Source of the DNA: Hibiscus mutabilis | Lineage: Eukaryota > Streptophyta > Magnoliopsida > Malvales > Malvaceae | Length of the DNA: 64,000 nucleotides | Assembly: GCA_019671005.1 (NCBI GenBank) | Contig: CM033744.1 | Location: forward strand, 3,190,208 to 3,254,207 | Direction of reading: 5' to 3' | Shown: positions 53,181 to 62,736 of the stretch, piece by piece | Position numbering within the stretch: the first letter of the stretch is position 1 | Layout: each line of letters opens with the position of its first letter | Position numbers and translations under genes: made by a program | Notes under the pieces: generated by a model | Seen by the model: only the letters and a program-made list of their open reading frames with translations | Database searches by the model: none | What the model was told of the DNA's origin: nothing

Positions 53181-53547
53181 ACTACATCTTTGCATTTTAG
53201 TTCCTTTAATTAAAATTAGATAGTTGATTGGTTAATATATTTTTTTTTCAGACTAAGGATCAAAATGTAAACCAAGATATAGTACAAAGACTGTTATGAT
53301 ATTTTTATCCAATTTACATGCAATGAATGATTATGAGTAAAAATATTGATATAATCATAAGTTTTATCTTAGAAAACACTTTTTTATTATAGAATAAGGA
53401 GACCTATCTCAGGGTTCTCCTTGGAGAATTTCTTTTCAAGATTGAAAGGAAATTTCTTGATGCCATTGTCCATCGAAATTGATTTTGAGCTTTTAAATCT
53501 CAACCATATTATATATATTAAATGATATAAAATCAAGATTTATATTC

Positions 53548-53826
53548 AATACATCGATGGTGAAAAATAAAAATTTTCACAAACGTTTCAGTTTTAAGGT
53601 TTAAAGATGTAGTTTAGGATTTAAAATTTATGAGTTTAGAATTTAGAGTTTGTGGTTAGAGGTTAGGATAACATGGTTAGTGATTTAAGTTTTAATCTAT
53701 AAAACATAAATTCTAACCTTAAGCCCTAAATTTTAAGCATAAACCTTAAATTCTACCCTTAAATCTAAACCTATAAACCCTAAACTAAGGTATTTGTGAA
53801 AACTTTTTTCCACCGTCAGTGTATAG
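53548..53826. mobile_element. Telomere-word MITE copy
   Basis: The left end (CAATACATCGATGGTG, then AAATTTTCACAAACG) is matched in reverse complement by the right end (ATTTGTGAAAACTTTTTTCC, then CACCGTCAGTGTAT). The interior switches from TTTAGG words (53590-53690) to CCTAAA words (53700-53790), so it can fold back along its whole length. Confidence 0.6.
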
Positions 53827-54447
53827 AATAATACCCTAATATCAGTGTAAAATTATTATTTTTTATTGTGTAATTGAATTTGATCCCGTATATGTATAAA
53901 TATATTCGTATGAACAAAATGAAAGTGGAAAATTTTCTTCTAAAGTTCTTTTGAAAGTTACAGTTAAAACAAATCTCAAAAATTATTTATGGATACAAGA
54001 ATTTTAGAATTTATATATATTTTTTGAAATTGACACTATAATAAAAATTTTATTTTGATAATTTCATCTCAACCCATCTTTATATGAAGATAACCAATGT
54101 TATTTTCATATATATTGACCGGAAGATTTACTTATTAAAATTAAAGGTATGACGTGAGTTATTTCGAATTAATTATTATAAAATATTAAAAATCGAGAGG
54201 AAAACAAAAAAAAATTAGCTAACTGGTATCCCTATTCCCGCACTTAACTGTTGGGCATAAAGAACTTGATTATTGGCCATTCAAATGGAAAAGGCATCAC
54301 CCTTTGAAAGACTGACATAGCATTTCTTTTTAAAACATATTTTTCTCTTTATTCTTGATAAGATTTGTTCCGGTTCAAGTTGACTTCAAATCAGAATTTT
54401 ACAGGCAAAAGCCTAATTTTATTATTATATTTATTTATAATTGGGTA

Positions 54448-54751
54448 AAACTTTGATACACAGGCTGTATAAAATTAATTTTACACAAGTCCATGTATTT
54501 ACACTATAAAAACCCAAATCCTAAATTCCTAACCCTAACCCTAAAAAACTAAACCCTAAACCTTAAACTCTATATACTAAATTCTAAACACTAACCTTAA
54601 ATTCTAAACCCTACAACCTAAACCCCTAAACCTTAAACCCTAAACCCTACAACCTAAACCCCTAAACCTTAAACCCTAAATTAAAACCCTAACCCCTAAA
54701 ACTAAAAGGCACGTGTAAACTAATGTTTACACGGCCTGTGTATCAAAGTTT
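54448..54751. mobile_element. Telomere-word MITE, best-preserved copy
   Basis: The termini AAACTTTGATACACAGGC and its reverse complement GCCTGTGTATCAAAGTTT are nearly exact, and each is followed by a second TGTAAA block. The 304-bp element is filled with AAACCCTAAA words (about 54520-54700), some in perfect short runs. It shares the GATACACA terminus with the 4244-7397 copy. Confidence 0.75.
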
Positions 54752-55649
54752 TTTTCCTTTGTAATTTTCCAATTTTTAAAAAGGACTAAAGAGAAACTAT
54801 ACTAACTTTGAGGAGGGTCTTGCTTTATTAGCCATTCAATTTATTTTTATCTAAGATTTGATTTTATCTAATGCATTAAATCCAAGTATCTTTATAATAA
54901 TATAATAAATTAATAATAATAATGAGTTGAATTTTATCAATAGTTTTTTGGTATAATTATTAGTATTCGACTCATTAGCTGATTAATCTAGATTTTGTAT
55001 TGCAAAGGTTTGTTATTGGATCCTCCCAACTCGGTTTACTTCATTCATAATACTAAAATTCAAACTCTGGACGATATTTAAGAGACCCTTCATCTCATCT
55101 TATAAGATCAATTAGTAGTTGATATCAAATTAATAATATACGAAAATGGTGAAAATGTCTAAAAATGAAAAGAAATAAAGAAAAAAAAACATCAATTAAA
55201 ATCTAAATATATTGAATTATTTATAATGTACAATAACTTTATTTAAGGATCAAATTATTTATTTAAACTCGAATATTTTTAAAGCGGACAATAATACTAA
55301 GTTCGTTAAATGGTATTGAGAAAACATGAAACACCAAATTAATAAACATAAATTTAAGAAGGGCTTCACAAAAATAAAATAAAGTATACTGCTTGTTTAC
55401 TTTATTCTTATTCCCAATGTTGTTTTTTATTGGCCGTTGATATGTAAAGTAGTCCCACATGTCAAATTAGGTTGTCACGGTAGAAAAAAATGCAATTCAT
55501 CTTAGGAAATTCAGTTCGAGTAGCTTTGTTTATAAGGCGTGTATCTTACCAAAAGTTAAAAAAATATGAATATATATTACTTTGTAATCACCTTAAGACT
55601 GTTAAAAAAGTTATTAATGCTCGACAAAAAAACTTAATAATATAGAAAA
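54752..55649. other. AT-rich intergenic DNA
   Basis: No gene seen; the ORF at 55263-55460 (minus) lacks any recognisable content. Confidence 0.4.
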
Positions 55650-55880
55650 ACATTCATATACAAGATGTGTTTACACAAGTTTAACAAATTTAAGGATTTA
55701 TGTTATAGAGTTTAGAATTTAGGGTTAAAGTTTATGGTTTAGATTTTATGATTTAAGCTATTAGGGTTAGAGATTTAGATTTTAGATTGTATAGTTTTTT
55801 TGAAATATTAGATTATACAGTTTAAATAGAATGAGTTGTGTAACATTTTTTACGCATGTTATGCATCAAAATATAATGTA
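55650..55880. mobile_element. Telomere-word MITE copy, degenerate
   Basis: The left end TATACAAGATGTGTTTACAC pairs loosely with the right end, which reads GTGTAACATTTTTTACGC and ATGCATCAAAATATAAT. The interior carries TTTAGGGTT words (55700-55800). Confidence 0.45.
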
Positions 55881-56540
55881 TAACAAAATCTAAACAATAC
55901 TTAATGGGTAAACTGTACCATTAGTCACTTGAATTTTAGGAATTGTCTTGTTTTGATCATTGAATTATAAAAAGTTTTAATTATAGCAATAAACTTTTTG
56001 AATTGATTTTTTAGTCATTGGACAGTTAAATTATTAATAATGTGATTATGTGACACTATCTTATATGTATTTTATACGAAACACTAAACTCTTGTGATGG
56101 TCAGATTCCTACCGACGTGTGGGACTGAATCGATAAAAAATGTTTATTTATTTTTATTCTGATTTTTCATGAAACTCATTCAAACATGATAAAAATCCAT
56201 TCAAAGTTTATTATTTTAATTGAAAATGAAATGTCTTCTAAAAATGAAACACCTTCTCTTTATAATAATTTTTTATTATAATCATCGATATTTAGCTCAT
56301 TGAATAATTAATTTAAATTAAATAATATAAGACTAATTATGAGAATGACCCTTCAATTTAATCATCAGTATTTGACTCATATCATGTAATAAAAAATTTC
56401 AAAATTAATTATGAGAACGACTCTGTGAATTTATTATGAAAAATTTTCCTTCAAAGACTACACATTGATGATTTGTTTAAAATAAATCCATTCACTTCCA
56501 CCCTCACCTGACTTGGATGGCAATCATAAGCGGTCTTGTT
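55881..56540. other. AT-rich spacer before the copia element
   Basis: Contains a phrase GGGTAAACTGTACCATTAGTCACTT-like (55905-55930) related to the arms of the 2325-3977 foldback family, probably a single relic end. No gene seen. Confidence 0.35.
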
Positions 56541-56881
56541 TGCTGTTATAAATGATATTGACAACAGTTATTTTTCGATGTGGGATGGGATTACTTTATC
56601 TGCTCTTGTCTAAAAGAGTTGTCTTCCTCAACATAAGAACTACTTTATATTGAAGTTGGGCTTGTTTTGTTAACAAGAAATTTTACAAAGAAAGAAACCC
56701 AATAATGGAAAATAGAGAGACGGTTACAAAGGAAAGAGTTTGTTGTAACCAAGTGTAGGCCCAATATTCAAAGAACTTGAATTTTAAGGCCATCCCATGA
56801 TGGGTTTATATAGTCCAAGGCTTAGCTTACTAAATGACACTCGAAGGTTCAGTTAGTTAGGCTAGTTAGACCGTTACAACA
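56541..56881 (-). repeat. 3' LTR of the copia element (low end approximate)
   Basis: On the minus strand it starts TGTTGTAACGG at 56881, directly after the purine-rich AGATAGAAGGAAGC. The 3' end is probably near ATAACAGCA (56541). No second LTR is available to confirm the boundary. Confidence 0.5.
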
Positions 56882-56900
56882 GCTTCCTTCTATCTAATAT

Positions 56901-57431
56901 TCACCCCACTTCATTAACTTCTAAGTTTTTCTTGTTCTCATACACTGTTGTTGCAGGAAGCACATTGAGCTTAGTTCGCAAGTCTTGAAACAGAGTCACA
57001 GGCAAGGGTTTAGTAAGCACATCTGCCACTTGATGATGTGCAGGAATGTAATTGACTTAAAGTTGCTGTTGAAAGATCTTCTCGCGAACAAAATGTAGGT
57101 CTAAATCCACATGCTTAGTCTTAGCATGTAACACAGGGTTTGTTGCCATTGTCACTGTGCTAGTGTCATCACACCAGATTTTTGGAGATTCTAACATGTC
57201 AATTCCCATATCACGCATCACTATAGCTATTCAGATTGCTTCAGATGCTGCATCTGTCAGACTCCGGTACTCAGCTTCAGCTGTTGACCAAGAAACAGAC
57301 CTCTGCTTCCTTGAACTCCAGAATAACAGATGATTGCCAATGTAAGCATAATACCCAAAAACTGACCTCCTATCATCTATATCACTTCCCCAGTCAGCAT
57401 CTAAAAAAGCCACAAGTTCAGTGATGGTAGA
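56901..57431 (-). pseudogene. Copia RNase H and pol C-terminus
   Basis: 57231-57413 encodes FLDADWGSDIDDRRSVFGYY, SSRKQRSVSWSTAEAEYRSL (RNase H). After a stop the frame continues to 56901 with VMRDMGIDMLESPKIWCDDT, HAKTKHVDLDLHFVREKI and IPAHHQVADVLTKPL, the standard copia end. The usual LVGYTDADWAG is here FLDADWGS. Nonsense codons make it inactive. Confidence 0.85.
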
Positions 57432-58369
57432 CTATGCAGAAAACCATACACCATAGTTGATAATCCCTTTGAGATACCTGAAGATTCTCTTGACAGCAGC
57501 CCAGTGCATGTCTGTAGGGTTTTGCATGAGCTGAGCCACCCTATTAACAGCATAGGATATATCTGATTTGGTGTGGCAAATATAGAGTAGGGCTCTCACA
57601 GCACTTCTGTACATTTGTTCATCACAACTATCTGTACCATCAATCTTACTAAGTTTGGGAGTTACTGCCATTAGTGTGTCAACAGAGCGGGTGTCACTCA
57701 TGTTGTACTTGGCTAGCAACTCATTGATGTACTTTTGCTGACATAACAGTAGACCATCTGAATTTCTTTTTGCCTCTAAACCCAAGAAGTAATGTATATA
57801 TCCCAAATCTTTTAGGGAAAATTTGTCATGTAACTCTTGCTTGACAGTAGAGATCACATCTTCAGATGACCCAGTGACCAGAATGTCATCAACATAAATA
57901 ACTACATATGTCACAGCAATCTCACATTGTTTAATGAAAAGTGAAGCATCTGCACTAGAGGACTTGAAGCCAAGAGAACATAAAAACTCTTTCAACTTAT
58001 TAAACCAGTTCCTGGGGGCTTGCCTTAACCCATAAAGGGCCTCCCCCATCTTACAAACAAGCACAGTTCCATCTTTCAATCTCTTCTCAAACCCAGGAGG
58101 TTGAGTCATGTAAACATCTTCATGCAACTCTCCCTTGAAAAATACATTATTCACATTAACTTGATGTATATACCAGTGTTTAGAAACAGCTAAGGACAAT
58201 AAAATATTTACTGTGGAGAACTTTATCACAGGACTAAAGGTCTCCTGAAAATCACAACCTGAAACTTGTGCATACCCTTTTGCCACCAAGAGTGCTTTAT
58301 GTCTGTTGATACAGCCATCTGAGTTATACTTAATCCGGAACAACCATTTATAGCCAATGGCTTACCTGT
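57432..58369 (-). pseudogene. Copia reverse transcriptase
   Basis: The 303-codon frame 57432-58343 is intact RT: KALLVAKGYAQVSGCDFQET, FSPVIKFSTVNILLSLA, GELHEDVYMTQPPGFEK, ALYGLRQAPRNWFNKL, the catalytic YVDDILVTG and KFSLKDLGYIHYFLGLE. The first catalytic position usually reads QMDVNNAFL; here it is QVNVNNVFF, so the Asp is Asn. The frame begins beside the insertion at 58375; the missing upstream part resumes at 60345. Confidence 0.88.
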
Positions 58370-58374
58370 CACAA

Positions 58375-60339
58375 TGTAACACCCCAAAAATACCCCAAAT
58401 TCAAAAATCTAATTTTGAAATCCCTAAATTCAAAACCCTAAAATTTGGGAATTTAAAAATGAAACCCTAATTAAGAAATTTGGGAATTAATTGAATTTTA
58501 AACAATTTAGTGACTTTTTTATAAAGAATTAATATTAGGCACCTACTTTGTGAACCCTAAAAAGAATAAGGACTTACCTTATAATTTACCCAAAGATTTG
58601 TATATATATACATTGGTTACGCTCAATTTTTTTTTCACCCAGCCGCAGCAATTTCTCCTCTCTCTCAAATTGTTCGAGCGCATCCCCTTTGCTTTTCTTT
58701 TTTTTTTATTTAATTCGATTAAACCCCGCTGAATTTCGGGCACTGATCAATTTAACTATGTCTTCGATTGATTTGAAGATCAACTATTCGAATCAGATAA
58801 GTATTTATGTACCATTAAATTTCGTTGAATAAGTATTTAGGAATAATTCCTTAATCATAGTAATAATAGTAATAGTGTTATCATAGGATTATTCTCATAG
58901 GTACCAATACAGTTGGACCCCGTACTTTTGATTATGAGAGACTCGTCATTCCGTAGTTTGAGTTTGCTTCGGCTAAGGTGTGTTTTCTTCCGGTGCTGTA
59001 AATAAACAATTTTTATATGATTTTGTACCTTGTTTGATTATGATCTGCATTATGGATTGTATGATTGAGATCATATGCATACGATTTTAGAATGTGTTTT
59101 TAATTATGATTTATGAAATATTTGATTTACGAAACATCGAAATTTACGGAAACCAAGATTTATGGATTTATGAAGTATGTCTATGGAATATTGGATTTAT
59201 GGAATTGTGTTTATGAAATTTGAGTTTTAAACATCATACATGTATGAGCATGTGTTGGGATTTATACGGGGGAAGTTCAGTGGTTTCACCATTCGGGCTG
59301 AATTTCGCTTCAGATCAGTTGCTCCACCTTCGGGTCAAGATTCTACTTCGGATGGTGACGATGTAGCGAGGAGGTTATAGAAACCTTCCTCATCTTTGGT
59401 GGACGTAGTTGGAGTGCATTGCATTACGCTTGTAATATTGTACCATTGTTTTAAGTTTTAAAGAAACTTGAGAAAATATTACTTTATTTTACGATTATGG
59501 TTTTCTTGCACTTTAGAGACACACTAAGCTCTTTAGCTTACTCCCCTATAGTTTCCTCTTACAGATATCTTTGAACTTTAGGTGATGTGATACTTGGAGG
59601 ATCTCACATTTTATTCGGTTATTTTATTATTCAGTATGAAACTATTTTTAGTTATCCAGATTATTATTTTGAGACATTGATGTAATTTCATACTTTGAGA
59701 CTAATTATGTTTTGGGATTATTTTTGGCATTCATTTATTGTGGTTTTATTTCAGAGATTTTATTTAAATATTCGAATATTAATTATGATTTTTTTATTAT
59801 TATGAGATATTTATTAAATTATAATCATATATATTCTTTTTAAATTAAAGTATAATTTTAAATTTTGTTTTCTTGAGGGAAATGTTTTCAAACGTGACTT
59901 CCTAGATTCGACCTATTTCTTTTGGGCCGGGTCTAGGAGTTACTTTTAGTGATATCAGAGCCTAGGTTCAACCCTCGGACTGTGAGACTTACATAAAAAT
60001 TTAAACCAAAAATGCTTTTTGCATGCATATTAAATATTTTTGGGCAAAATGAGATTTTCTGATAAATATATTATTTTAAAAAAAATTGAGCGTAACCTAT
60101 GTATATATATACAAATCTTTGGGTAAATTACAAGGTAAGTCCTTGTTCTTTTCTAGAGTTCACAAAGTAAGTACCTAATATTAATTCTTTATAAAAAGGT
60201 CACTAAATTTGTTTAAAATTCAATTAATTCCCAAATTTCTTAATTAGGGTTTCATTTTTAAATTCTAAATTTTTAGGGTTTTGAATTTAGGAATTTTAAA
60301 ATTAAGTTTTTGAATTTAGGGTATTTTTAGGGTGTTACA
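58375..60339 (+). mobile_element. LTR-derived element bounded by inverted copies of one LTR start, TSD CACAA
   Basis: It begins TGTAACACCCC and ends GGGTGTTACA, flanked by CACAA at 58370-58374 and 60340-60344. The first about 261 bp (58375-58635) recur inverted as 60078-60339 with roughly 90-95% similarity by eye. Between them lie the rest of an LTR (to about 59949), a primer-site-like GTGATATCAGAGCC (about 59950-59963) and about 115 bp of leader. There is no coding region. The uninterrupted related copy near 62455 (CTATCACAAGTTAATGTGAC) supports CACAA as the target. The LTR shares wording with the 4295-6589 LTR (for example GACACACT.AGCTCT, TACAGATAT.TTTGAA). Confidence 0.88.
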
Positions 60340-60344
60340 CACAA

Positions 60345-60797
60345 GGTAATGTGACCAAGTCCCATGTACCATTAACTATCAATGCATTTAACTCAGACTG
60401 AACTACAACAGTCTAGGTGCATGATAAAGTGGAGTATCTTCAGCAGTAGGATAAGTGTGTACCTCAGTGCCAACACCATCTTGAACAGGATCTCTACACT
60501 CAACAACATGATAAAGTGGAGTATCTTCAGCAACATTTTCAAAACCACACTGCCAAAATCGTGCAGACTGATATGTCTTAGAATCAACGGCTACCTGTGA
60601 GACATTCTTATAGAATGGAAAGTTTAGCTCATCAAATTGCACATGCCTAGATATGTAAATTCTACCATCATCTGCCATGCACTTGTACCCATGGTGCTGA
60701 GGAGAGTACCATAAGAAGGTGCATAGTTTGGATCAAAATTCAAACTTATGCCTATTATAGGCTCGAAGGCAGGGAAAACATTTGCAGCCAAACACTT
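60345..60797 (-). pseudogene. Copia integrase-RT linker region with internal duplication
   Basis: Continues the copia frame upstream of the insertion. A phrase GATAAAGTGGAGTATCTTCA occurs at about 60421 and 60511, a 90-bp tandem duplication within the linker. Frames at 60403-60678 carry DELNFPFYKN, which is typical of the variable linker of copia polyproteins. Confidence 0.65.
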
Positions 60798-61286
60798 TTA
60801 AAAACTTATAATATGGTTTCTTCCCCTATAATTTTTCATGGGGGAAAGTCTTTCTAAAGTTTCAGTAGGCAACCTATTTATGAGAAACACAGCAATAAGA
60901 GCAGCATGAGACCAGTAGTGCAAGGGTAAAGAAGCCTGGGCTAAGAGGGTCAACATAGTGTCTGTAATATGCCTATGCTTGCGTTCAATAACCCCATTTT
61001 GCTGTGAAGTCTTAGAACATATTATTCTATGTTGTATACCTAACATAGCTAAAGATGTCTCAAGAGCCTGAAACTCACCCCCTCCATCAGTTTGCAAAGA
61101 GATAATGTTTGCATTAAATTGACTCTTAACTAGCATACGAAATACCTCAAAAGCACTTGCAACTTCAGCTTTATTTTTCAACAAAAACAGCCAGCAATTT
61201 CGAATATACATGTCTATAAAAGAAATATAGTATCTAAACCCTTCAGAAGAAGTGGGAGTTGGTCCCCACACATCAGCTTCAACCAA
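60798..61286 (-). pseudogene. Copia integrase core
   Basis: A 162-codon frame: VEADVWGPTPTSSEGFRYYI, SFIDMYIRNCWLFLLKNKAE, FNANIISLQTDGGGEF, GIQHRIICSKTSQQNGVIER and HYWSHAALIAVFLINRLP. This is the rve integrase core with the first Asp (AD.WGP), second Asp (LQTDGGGEF) and Glu (NGVIERKHR). The frame is intact here but stops upstream (TGA beside AFELVEAD) and downstream. Confidence 0.88.
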
Positions 61287-62109
61287 TTCAAAAGCTCAAG
61301 TATATGTAGTAGATGACAACTGAAAAGGAAGATTGTGACTCTTCCCTAATTGACATGCTTGACACAAGGCATGTTTATTTGCAGAAAAAGACTTATTCAA
61401 CACTAAATTAACAGTCTTAACAGAATGATGCCCTAATCTTTGATGCCATAACCAAAATTGCTGATCATGCAAAGCAAAATTAGAAGAAGATGCAACCTGG
61501 GCTGAAATATTATGACAAACTAGAGTACTAGCAGAAGATAAAGATACACTAGTGTTTGAAGATGCAAAACATAAGTTGTAAAGACCATTCTCCTATTTCC
61601 CTTCAAGGAGCACAGACTGTGTTTTCTCATCCTTCACAAAGCAATGATTACTATCAAACTCAAAAAACAATAAATTATTCTCAATAAACTGTAAAATAGA
61701 TAAAAAGATTTTTTTAATTTGAGGTACATAAAGCATATTCTTAACATGTAAAGGTCTCAAAGCATTCACAACAAAGTCTTGACTTATTCTAATAATATCA
61801 ATAGCAGAACTATCACCAAGAATTACATGACCCTTACCTGAGTAATTAGAAGTGGATGGAGACTATTGCAGGCCAAGAGTTACATAGTGAGTGGCACTAG
61901 AATCTAGGCACCACTTCTTGTCAATTCTACCATAAGCCTGAACAATAAGGGAGTTAAGATGTGCTACAACATGAGAATCATTAGTGACATCCAAGTTACA
62001 AGTTGTTTAAATAAAAGGAGTGTAACAACAATCCACATTATCAGAATGGGAAAATTGACAGACATTTGCTTGAGAATCAACATGAGGTGAGGGTTGAGAA
62101 GAACACCTC
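61287..62109 (-). pseudogene. Copia protease and GAG-pre-integrase
   Basis: Translated from the minus strand: KKWCLDSSATHYVTLG (protease, where DSGA is now DSSA), FLSILQFIENNLLFFEFDSN, LWHQRLGHHSVKTVN and CQACQLGKSHNLPF (zinc-binding GAG-pre-integrase, HHCC). Three in-frame stops are visible. The upstream gag is not present; the sequence jumps near 62107 to the second RT fragment. Confidence 0.75.
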
Positions 62110-62731
62110 TTAAATTCGATTAGGTCGATTCTTGGAGGCTTGTCTTAACCCATAAAGGGCATTTCCCAGCTTACAAACAAGCACAATTCCATCTTTCAAT
62201 CTCTTCTCAAACCTAGGAGGTTGAGTCATGTAAATATCTTCATGCAACTCTCCCTTGAGAAATACATTATTCACATCGGACAATAAAATATTTACTGTGG
62301 AGAACTTTATCACATGACTAAAAGTCTCTTAAATATCACAGCTTGGAACTTGTGCACACCCTTTTGCCACCAAGAGTTCTTTGTGTCTGTTGATAGAGCC
62401 ATCTAAGTTATACTTAATTCAGAATAGCCATTTATAGCCAATAGATTACCTATCACAAGTTAATGTGACCAAGTCCTATGTAACATTAGCTATCAATGCA
62501 TCTAACTCAGACTGAACTGCAACAGTCTAGGTTGCACTTTGTAAGGCTTTCTTGACTGTGGATGGAACCACAAAAAATTCAACACTGTGAAGCTTCGGCT
62601 TAAATATTCTAGCTTTGCTTCTTGTTATCATTGTATGTCTGTTGCATGCTAGACTCCTGTTTGAAAAAGATGAGGCCTAAATATTTCTATGGTTAACAAT
62701 AGAACTTCCTGAATGGACATTCTCAGAAAGT
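62110..62731 (-). pseudogene. Second copia RT fragment (uninterrupted at the insertion site)
   Basis: A diverged copy of 57990-58369 plus 60345-60420. It reads IKFSTVNILLSDVNNVFLKG, GELHEDIYMTQPPRFEK and ALYGLRQASKN. Compared with the main copy it lacks about 12 residues (AVSKHWYIHQV) but keeps the catalytic Asp (DVNNVF). It is joined out of order before the protease, so it marks recombination between related copies. Confidence 0.7.
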
Positions 62732-62736
62732 ATGTG

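Larger units (their letters stand above)
56541..62731 (-). mobile_element. Ty1/copia retrotransposon, rearranged and interrupted
   Basis: The minus strand encodes, in the copia order, protease, GAG-pre-integrase, integrase, RT and RNase H, from about 62000 down to 56901. A 3' LTR follows (about 56541-56881). The coding region is split by a 1,965-bp LTR-derived insertion at 58375-60339. Upstream of the protease, 62110-62700 is a second, diverged copy of the RT start region instead of gag, so the 5' end is rearranged. Stops and frameshifts occur in every domain. No 5' LTR was identified. Confidence 0.85.

Noticed and set aside
54520..54700. True telomere or centromere-fusion scar
   Set aside because: The AAACCCTAAA words are degenerate, short, and enclosed by transposon-type inverted ends with similar copies elsewhere in the window.
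60382..60678. Separate small genes on both strands
   Set aside because: They are frames through the duplicated copia linker; the minus-strand frame belongs to the copia polyprotein.
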